DNA of 5,197 bases from DASZMX01 sp035551475 (GTDB taxonomy: Bacteria > Verrucomicrobiota > Verrucomicrobiia > Limisphaerales > Palsa-1400): the NCBI GenBank assembly GCA_035551475.1, contig DASZMX010000137.1:1-5197 (forward strand). Reading direction: 5' to 3'. A model generated the notes under the pieces. That model ran no database searches, was not told the DNA's origin, and saw only the letters and a list, made by a program, of their open reading frames with translations. This document shows, piece by piece, positions 1 through 4,371 of this stretch (positions are counted from its first letter, which is position 1; each line of letters begins with the position of its first letter). The position numbers were made by a program, and so were the translations under genes.

Positions 1-833
1 TCATCGTTTGGGCGCACCACATGTATCTGACCGGCATGGGCATTCGCATCGCCACGTTTTTCCAAACCACGACGATGATGATCTCCATTCCCTCGGTGAT
101 CATCTTGACGGCGCTCCTCATTTCACTTTGGGGCGCGTCGATGCGCTTCAACCCGCAAATGCTGTTTGCGGTGGGATTTCTGCCGATGTTCGGCATTGGC
201 GGCTTGACCGGATTGCCGCTCGGGTTCAACGCCAGCGACATCCAGCTCCATGACAGTTATTACGTGATTGGCCACTTCCATTACGTCGTGGCGCCCGGCA
301 CCATTTTCGCGATTTTCGCGGGAATTTATTATTGGTACCCCAAAGCCACGGGAAGGTACATGAATGAGTATTGGGGGAAAATTCACTTCGCGCTTTCCAT
401 GCTGTTCATCAACCTGGTTTTCATGCCGATGTTCATCCAAGGCCTGGCCGGCATGTCACGCCGTATGTATGACGGCGGGGCCACTTACGCCGAAATGCCC
501 GGCATCCCCGGCTTGAGCCCGTTCGTGCTCGGCTTGAACAAGGTCATTTCCTTTGCCGCATTTTCGCTGATGGCGGCACAAATCCCCTTCATCATTAATT
601 TCTTCTGGAGCATGCGCCACGGCAAGAAAGTCGAGTCCGATAATCCCTGGCAGGCCACCACCCTGGAATGGCAGACGCCGACTCCTCCGGGACACGGCAA
701 CTTTATCAAGCCCATCGAAGTGTTCCGCGGCCCGTACGAATACGGCGTGCCGGACCATGCCACCGATTTTATTCCGCAAAACGACCCAGCCACCCCACAG
801 CCTACGACTCATGGACATCCCATACACGGTTGA
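1..833 (+). CDS. ctaD: Cytochrome c oxidase subunit I, C-terminal part (5' truncated by window edge)
   Basis: Catalytic subunit of a membrane heme-copper oxidase that reduces O2 to water using electrons from cytochrome c and pumps protons. The reading frame is open from base 3, so the gene starts upstream of the window; 276 codons are visible. It opens with VWAHHMYLTGM, whose two histidines (bases 15-20) are CuB ligands. LHDSYYVIGHFHYVV follows, giving the heme a3 and heme a ligands His (273-275) and His (279-281). About five membrane helices are visible, matching helices VIII-XII of the 12-helix core, followed by a soluble Pro-rich tail (PTPPGHGNF, RGPYEYGVPD). The CuB His-Tyr pair is off the left edge. 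An ungapped alignment from memory to the Paracoccus subunit puts Ile (102-104) at the K-channel lysine and Ser at the Thr three residues before it. The stop TGA overlaps the start of subunit III by 23 bases. Family assignment is certain; the subclass is less so. Confidence 0.97.
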   Translation, partial: IVWAHHMYLTGMGIRIATFFQTTTMMISIPSVIILTALLISLWGASMRFNPQMLFAVGFLPMFGIGGLTGLPLGFNASDIQLHDSYYVIGHFHYVVAPGTIFAIFAGIYYWYPKATGRYMNEYWGKIHFALSMLFINLVFMPMFIQGLAGMSRRMYDGGATYAEMPGIPGLSPFVLGLNKVISFAAFSLMAAQIPFIINFFWSMRHGKKVESDNPWQATTLEWQTPTPPGHGNFIKPIEVFRGPYEYGVPDHATDFIPQNDPATPQPTTHGHPIHG

Positions 834-1578
834 ACGCCGCGAAGACACCGGCCTCTATAACGCCAAGCTCGGAGTTTGGCTGTTTTTGGCGTCCGAAGTG
901 ATGCTCTTCGGAGCGTTGTTTTCGTCCTACATTTTGTTGCGCGTCGGCGCCGAGCCAGGCACCTGGCCGCGGCATTGGCTGGATTACAAGCTGGGCGCGT
1001 TGAACACCATCGTCCTGATTATTTCCTCCGTCACCAACGTCGTGGCCTGGGCGAATTTGAAACTCGGCCAGTTCAATAAATACCGCTTCTATCAGGCCAT
1101 CACGATCGTCTGCGCCTTCGTGTTTCTCGCGATCAAGACCAACGAATACGTCGGCAAATTTCATCATTACACCGTCGTCACCAAGGAAGGCAAAATCGCC
1201 GACGGCCACCTGCTCCAGAAAACCGCCGATAAAGTCGTGCTGCACGGCTACTGGGCCAAGGACATGGATGAAGTCATGGACCCAAAAGGCCCGGAGAACG
1301 CCTCGGAAATTGAAATCGAGAAATCCGACATCCTAGAGATGAAAAACTATGGGCCAGCGCGCAATAATTTTACCGGCTTATATTTCACCATGACCGGGCT
1401 GCATGTGCTCCATATCATCGGCGGCATCATTGTCATCATTGCGATCTGGGGCCCGCTCTCCGGCATGCACAAGACCGATCCGGAACGCTACGCCAACCGC
1501 GTGGAAGTGGCGGGGTTATTCTGGTCTTTCGTGGACTTGGTCTGGCTCTTCATTTTCCCAACGCTTTATCTTTTGTAA
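811..1578 (+). CDS. ctaE: Cytochrome c oxidase subunit III with a large hydrophilic loop insertion
   Basis: Non-catalytic core subunit that binds subunit I in the membrane. The ATG at 811 gives 255 residues beginning MDIPYTVERREDTG; an in-frame ATG at 757 would add 18 unconserved-looking residues and deepen the overlap with subunit I, so 811 is preferred, although neither start has a clear Shine-Dalgarno. This is the five-helix form: TM1 about 21-44, TM2 61-82, TM3 93-110, TM4 188-213, TM5 234-255. Family marks are LFLASEVMLFGALF (TM1), TGLHVLHIIGG (TM4) and SFVDLVWLFIFP (TM5). Between TM3 and TM4, residues about 115-183 form a charged segment (KEGKIADGHLLQK, PKGPENASEIEIEK) that lengthens the protein relative to the usual five-helix form of roughly 200 residues. 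Positive residues in the TM2-TM3 and TM4-TM5 loops place this insertion outside the cytoplasm. The usual WHFVD motif reads WSFVD. Subunit IV follows after 6 bases. Confidence 0.95.
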   Translation: MDIPYTVERREDTGLYNAKLGVWLFLASEVMLFGALFSSYILLRVGAEPGTWPRHWLDYKLGALNTIVLIISSVTNVVAWANLKLGQFNKYRFYQAITIVCAFVFLAIKTNEYVGKFHHYTVVTKEGKIADGHLLQKTADKVVLHGYWAKDMDEVMDPKGPENASEIEIEKSDILEMKNYGPARNNFTGLYFTMTGLHVLHIIGGIIVIIAIWGPLSGMHKTDPERYANRVEVAGLFWSFVDLVWLFIFPTLYLL

Positions 1579-1584
1579 TCACTT

Positions 1585-1911
1585 ATGAACCATACGCCCG
1601 AAAAAGATTTGCAGGACGTAAAACGGCATGTTCGCCAGCATTTGATCATTGCGGTCGGGCTGGCCATCGGCACCTTGCTGACGGTTTGGACGTCCCAAAC
1701 GAATTTTGGCAGCCATGCCCTCAATATCGCCATCACGCTCGCCGTGGCGTCGGTCCAGGCGTTCATGGTGGCAGGCTTCTTCATGCATTTGCTGTCGGAA
1801 AAGAAGATGATTTATTGCTTCCTGATTTTTACGGCCGTGTTTTTCATCGTGATGATGTTCATCTTCACCTGGGCGCACATGCCGTCGAACGTGGTGCACT
1901 ATCGGATCTGA
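1585..1911 (+). CDS. ctaF: Cytochrome c oxidase subunit IV, prokaryotic (COX4_pro / CyoD-like)
   Basis: Small accessory subunit of bacterial caa3/bo3-type oxidases, thought to support assembly or stability of the subunit I core; not catalytic. It has 108 residues, the usual size for the family, with a charged cytoplasmic N-terminus (EKDLQDVKRHVRQH) and three predicted helices at about 19-37, 45-68 and 76-97. The second helix ends in the family-typical VQAFMVAGFFMHLLSEKK, and the third is followed by TWAHMP. The ATG at 1585 lies 6 bases after the subunit III stop, with no obvious Shine-Dalgarno, suggesting translational coupling. The call rests on size, topology, the helix 2 motif and its place after subunit III. 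The symbol is by analogy with Bacillus ctaF. Confidence 0.88.
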   Translation: MNHTPEKDLQDVKRHVRQHLIIAVGLAIGTLLTVWTSQTNFGSHALNIAITLAVASVQAFMVAGFFMHLLSEKKMIYCFLIFTAVFFIVMMFIFTWAHMPSNVVHYRI

Positions 1912-1915
1912 TTTT

Positions 1916-2122
1916 ATGTCACTCAAAGCGATGCACATTGTGTTTGTCTCCTGCTCGATTGCGCTGGCGTTTTGTTTCGGGGCCTGGCTCCTCAACGATT
2001 ACGCCGGCACGCATGACCGCGTGGAAATGGCCACCGGCATCGCGTCCTGCGCCGTCGGCTTGACGCTGGTGGTTTACGCGAAGGCGATTTTGCGCAAACT
2101 TCGGCAAATAAGTTTTCTATGA
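1916..2122 (+). CDS. Small two-helix membrane protein of unknown function in the oxidase operon
   Basis: I do not recognise this protein. It has 68 residues with two predicted membrane helices (about 7-26 and 38-56). They are separated by a short polar turn, NDYAGTHDRVEM, and followed by a basic tail (RKLRQ), so both ends are probably cytoplasmic. Three cysteines lie in or near the helices (13, 20 and 45), with no recognised metal motif. The ATG at 1916 is 4 bases after the subunit IV stop; a second in-frame ATG at 1931 would trim five residues. The stop TGA shares the ATGA overlap with the next gene, a strong sign of a translated, coupled gene. Position between subunit IV and subunit II suggests a small accessory subunit or assembly factor of the oxidase; that role is inference from context only. 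Confidence 0.75.
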   Translation: MSLKAMHIVFVSCSIALAFCFGAWLLNDYAGTHDRVEMATGIASCAVGLTLVVYAKAILRKLRQISFL

Positions 2123-2373
2123 AAACGATCCGTGTATTGACAGCGGCGGGCCTGGGGTCCGCCTTCGGCCTGGCCGCCCCCGCCGCGCGCGCGTGCGCCG
2201 CCTGCTCCGGCCAGTCCGACTCGCTCATGGCCCAGGGCATGAACGCCGGAATTTACGCGTTGCTCGGCGTCATTGGCTCCGTGCTGTGCGCCGCCTGCAC
2301 TTTTTTTGTGTTCCTGGCCCGCCGTTCCGCGGCCGTCGCCAGGGCGGAGCAGGACAAGACTAAATCTGTTTGA
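2119..2373 (+). CDS. Small secreted/membrane protein with signal peptide and two CAAC motifs, function unknown
   Basis: An 84-residue protein without a function I can name. The N-terminus is a classical signal peptide: MKTIR, a hydrophobic stretch to about residue 19, then APAARA with a plausible AXA cleavage site before Cys26. The mature protein would begin CAACSGQSDSLMAQGMN. A single membrane helix follows (about 44-66, with a second CAAC at 57-60), then a basic, polar cytoplasmic tail (ARRSAAVARAEQDK). I recall similar short proteins with a CxxC after the signal peptide and a Met-containing segment near oxidase genes in related phyla, but cannot confirm it here. The periplasmic CAAC plus Met residues could bind copper or take part in thiol exchange; this is inference. 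It overlaps the preceding gene by ATGA and the subunit II TTG start by TTGA, supporting expression within the operon. Confidence 0.78.
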   Translation: MKTIRVLTAAGLGSAFGLAAPAARACAACSGQSDSLMAQGMNAGIYALLGVIGSVLCAACTFFVFLARRSAAVARAEQDKTKSV

Positions 2374-3155
2374 ACCCCGAGAAGATGAACAACTGTTTGG
2401 CCGTGCTTGGTTTGCCGATAAACGCCTCCGCCCAGGGGCATGACGTCGATCGCCTGATCTACTTTGTGCACCTGTTAATGTTCGCGCTGTTCATCGGCTG
2501 GTTCATCTACTTCGTGTACGTGCTCATTCGCTTCAACAAAAAGCGCAACCCGAAGCCCGACTACGAAGGCGTCAAAACCCATGCCTCCACCTACGTGGAA
2601 GCCGCTGTCGCCCTCATCGAGGCCGCGCTCCTCCTCGGCTTGGCCCTGCCCATCTGGAGCCGGCAGGTTGATCATTTCCCCAGCGAAAAGGAATCCACCG
2701 TCATCAATGTCATCGCGCAGCAATTCCAATGGAACGGCTGGTACCCGGGAACCAACGGCGTCTTCGTCAAAGCCGACCGCAAATTGGTCGCCGGCGACAA
2801 TCCATTCGGCTTCGACAAAACGGACGCGAACTTCAAAAATAACTTCGTCGTGATCGGCAACCTGGAAGTCCCCGTGGACAAACCGGTGCTCGCCTATATC
2901 AGCTCCCAGGACGTCATTCATTCCTTTGCCTGCCGGCCGTTGCGCGCCATGCAGGACGCTATTCCCGGCATGCGGATTCCGCTGCATTTCACTCCCGCCC
3001 TGACGGGCGAATACCAAATCAACTGCGCGCAACTCTGCGGCATCTCACATTCCGCGATGCGCGGGACGATCAAGGTGGTCAAGCCAGAAGAATTCACCAA
3101 GTGGGTCGCTTCCAAATCCAGCGCCGGAGCCGGCGCAGGCGGCGGTTACGAATAG
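2370..3155 (+). CDS. ctaC: Cytochrome c oxidase subunit II with CuA site
   Basis: Accepts electrons from cytochrome c at a periplasmic binuclear CuA centre and passes them to heme a of subunit I. With the TTG start at 2370 (4-base TTGA overlap with the preceding gene) it has 261 residues; an ATG at 2385 is the alternative, and neither has a well-spaced Shine-Dalgarno. Two membrane helices (about 28-53 and 75-97) form the hairpin. The cupredoxin domain follows: QQFQWNGWYPG (115-126) is the aromatic electron-entry region, then DVIHSF with CuA ligand His184, DAIPGMRIPL, and the CuA loop CAQLCGISHSAM (Cys219, Cys223, His227, Met230). Gln221 sits where most family members have Glu. There is no C-terminal CxxCH cytochrome c domain; the protein ends in a Gly/Ala-rich tail. 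It lies unusually far downstream, after subunit IV and two small genes, and just ahead of the SCO gene. Confidence 0.96.
   Translation: MNPEKMNNCLAVLGLPINASAQGHDVDRLIYFVHLLMFALFIGWFIYFVYVLIRFNKKRNPKPDYEGVKTHASTYVEAAVALIEAALLLGLALPIWSRQVDHFPSEKESTVINVIAQQFQWNGWYPGTNGVFVKADRKLVAGDNPFGFDKTDANFKNNFVVIGNLEVPVDKPVLAYISSQDVIHSFACRPLRAMQDAIPGMRIPLHFTPALTGEYQINCAQLCGISHSAMRGTIKVVKPEEFTKWVASKSSAGAGAGGGYE
3137..3150 (+). promoter_or_regulatory. Candidate ribosome binding site and ACG start for the SCO gene
   Basis: AGGCGG at 3137-3142 is one mismatch from AGGAGG and lies 5 bases before ACG at 3148-3150. That ACG is in the SCO frame and is followed by NRRLQAAVWGILAATV, a good basic-then-hydrophobic anchor N-terminus. 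The site lies inside the end of subunit II and may be only part of its Gly/Ala-rich tail coding. Confidence 0.3.
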
Positions 3156-3195
3156 GCGCCTCCAGGCTGCCGTTTGGGGAATTCTCGCGGCGACC

Positions 3196-3765
3196 GTGGC
3201 GGCCGTCGTCATAGCCTTTGTCTTTTTCCGCACCCGGCCCGCGCCTCTCCCGCATCTCGGCGCCATGCCCGATTTCTCTCTCCAAGACGAAAACTCGCAT
3301 CCACTCGATCTGGCCGACCTGCGCGGAAAAATCTGGATTGCCGACGTCATCTTCACCCGTTGCGCCGGCCAATGCCTCCTTATGTCCGCCCACCTTGCCG
3401 CCCTGCAAAAAGAACTTCCGCCCACGCTCCCCATCCGCTTTGTGTCATTCACCACCGACCCAGCCTTCGACAGCCCCGCCATCCTCAAAAAATACGCCGA
3501 ACGCTACAACGCCGATGCAGCCCGCTGGATTTTTCTAACGGGCGACAAATCCGCCCTGCGCCACGCCATTGTGGACGGTTTGAAACTCGCCGCGATCGAC
3601 AAAACCGTCGCCGAACAGCAGGACGCCAACGATTTATTTGTGCACAGCGCCAAGTTCGTTCTTATTGACGGCGCCGGCCAAATCCGCGGTTACTTCGACG
3701 GCGAAACGGAGGCTTCCCTCCCGGAAATCGCCGCCGCCGCCCGCCGGCTGGCGAAGGAACTATGA
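3196..3765 (+). CDS. SCO1/SenC-family copper chaperone for the CuA site; true start probably upstream
   Basis: SCO proteins are membrane-anchored, thioredoxin-fold copper carriers that deliver or reduce copper for CuA of subunit II. From the GTG at 3196 there are 189 residues. Residues 1-11 are hydrophobic, then come MPDFSLQDENSHPLDLADLRGK and the copper motif FTRCAGQC (Cys56, Cys60). Further on are SFTTDPAFDSPAILKKYAERY and the distal ligand His150 in DLFVHSAKFVLID. All three Cu ligands are present, though both prolines of the common CPxxCP form are absent (CAGQCL). The GTG start cuts into the membrane anchor: the frame is open upstream and encodes NRRLQAAVWGILAAT directly before it, yet I find no in-frame ATG, GTG or TTG there. 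An ACG at 3148 would give a 205-residue protein overlapping subunit II by 8 bases. The 3' end overlaps the DUF420 gene by ATGA. Confidence 0.9.
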   Translation: MAAVVIAFVFFRTRPAPLPHLGAMPDFSLQDENSHPLDLADLRGKIWIADVIFTRCAGQCLLMSAHLAALQKELPPTLPIRFVSFTTDPAFDSPAILKKYAERYNADAARWIFLTGDKSALRHAIVDGLKLAAIDKTVAEQQDANDLFVHSAKFVLIDGAGQIRGYFDGETEASLPEIAAAARRLAKEL

Positions 3766-4202
3766 CCCTCCACGATTTGCCCGCCGTCAACGCCACGCTC
3801 AACGGCCTCAGCGCCATTCTGCTCGGTTGCGGCTATTATTTCATCCGCCACAACAACATCCCCGCGCACAAACGCTGCATGATCGGCGCCTTCAGCGCCT
3901 CCGTGATCTTTCTCATCTGCTACCTGACCTATCACATCAAAGTCCATGCCGTGACGCACTTTCGCGATCCCGCCTGGTTTCGTCCCATTTACTTGACAAT
4001 TCTCCTCACGCACACCGTCCTCGCCGTGGTGATCGTCCCCCTGATCCTCATCACGCTCCACCGCGCCCTAAAAGCGCGCTTCGCCCTCCACCAAAAAATC
4101 GCCCGCTGGACCTGGCCCCTGTGGATGTACGTTTCCGTCACCGGCGTCATCGTCTATTTGATCCTCTATCAAATCTTCCCGCAATCCCCCGTTCTCCCGT
4201 AG
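3762..4202 (+). CDS. DUF420 family membrane protein (CtaM/YozB-like oxidase maturation factor)
   Basis: DUF420 includes Staphylococcus CtaM and Bacillus YozB; CtaM is required for function of an aa3-type oxidase. This copy has 146 residues and four predicted helices at about 11-28, 40-59, 76-97 and 117-137. Family features are LPAVNATLNGLSAILLGCGY, the IPAHKRCM segment with His36, SVIFLICYLTYH with His58, LLTHTVLA with His84, RFALHQKIARWTWPLWMYVS with His110, and SVTGVIVYLILYQ. Regularly placed histidines in or near the membrane suggest heme or copper handling, which is inference. AAGGA at 3754-3758 lies 3 bases before the ATG, and the start overlaps the SCO stop by 4 bases, so it is the last gene of the operon. 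The stop TAG is followed by the convergent intergenic gap. Confidence 0.92.
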   Translation: MTLHDLPAVNATLNGLSAILLGCGYYFIRHNNIPAHKRCMIGAFSASVIFLICYLTYHIKVHAVTHFRDPAWFRPIYLTILLTHTVLAVVIVPLILITLHRALKARFALHQKIARWTWPLWMYVSVTGVIVYLILYQIFPQSPVLP

Positions 4203-4262
4203 TTTCCCGCGCCAACCATTAAATCCCTCCAAATCCGCTCCGAAAATCGCCATACCAAACTT

Positions 4263-4278
4263 TGTTATACCTATAACA
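4263..4278. promoter_or_regulatory. Inverted repeat (dyad) in repeat unit 1
   Basis: TGTTATACCTATAACA has two perfect 7-base arms around a central CC. It looks like a dimeric regulator operator or a small AT-rich hairpin. Because both flanking genes end here rather than begin, a promoter operator is not the obvious role; function is unknown. Confidence 0.5.
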
Positions 4279-4299
4279 TAAAATCGGTATACCAAAGTT

Positions 4300-4315
4300 T
4301 GTTATGCCTATAACA
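4300..4315. promoter_or_regulatory. Inverted repeat (dyad) in repeat unit 2
   Basis: TGTTATGCCTATAACA is the same dyad as in unit 1, exactly 37 bases downstream. It has one change that turns the innermost A-T pair into G-T, so it would still pair in RNA. Arms of unit 1 and unit 2 can also pair with each other, allowing alternative folds. Confidence 0.5.
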
Positions 4316-4371
4316 TTTAATCGGTCGTGCCGGGAGCGCGGGCGTTTTTGGGCAACGGCGGGAAACGGGCG

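Larger units (their letters stand above)
4252..4325 (+). repeat. Tandem pair of 37-base AT-rich repeats between convergent genes
   Basis: Two directly adjoining units, 4252-4288 and 4289-4325, match at 33 of 37 positions (differences at unit positions 9, 18, 29 and 30). Each begins ATACCAAA and ends AATCGGT. The 8 or 9 bases just before the first unit (aaaatcgcc) resemble the end of another unit, so the tract may once have been longer. The tract is strikingly AT-rich against the GC-rich genes on both sides. Each unit contains a dyad (listed separately) and a short palindrome CAAA-C/G-TTTG; the junction forms GGTATACC. Confidence 0.9.

Noticed and set aside
757..810. Upstream ATG start for subunit III
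   Set aside because: It would add 18 residues that do not resemble a subunit III N-terminus and lie wholly within the subunit I tail; ATG 811 gives a typical N-terminus, though no Shine-Dalgarno settles it.
2475..3032. Minus-strand open frame of 185 codons opposite subunit II
   Set aside because: It is antisense to the conserved subunit II, including the CuA region, and has no recognisable motif.
3024..3155. caa3-type subunit II with a fused cytochrome c domain
   Set aside because: The protein ends soon after the CuA loop in a Gly/Ala-rich tail and no CxxCH heme motif is present.
3638..4222. Plus-strand open frame of 194 codons across the SCO/DUF420 junction
   Set aside because: Its translation is low-complexity Arg/Pro/His-rich, typical of an out-of-frame reading, while the SCO and DUF420 frames carry clear family motifs.
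4252..4325. CRISPR array, since the repeat unit is 37 bases
   Set aside because: The two units directly abut with no spacer, there are only two of them, and no cas gene is visible.
4203..4371. Rho-independent terminator for the oxidase operon or the DUF1553 gene
   Set aside because: I found no GC-rich stem followed by a T-run on either strand; the AT-rich dyads are weak hairpins without a clear U-tract, so they are listed only as repeats and dyads.
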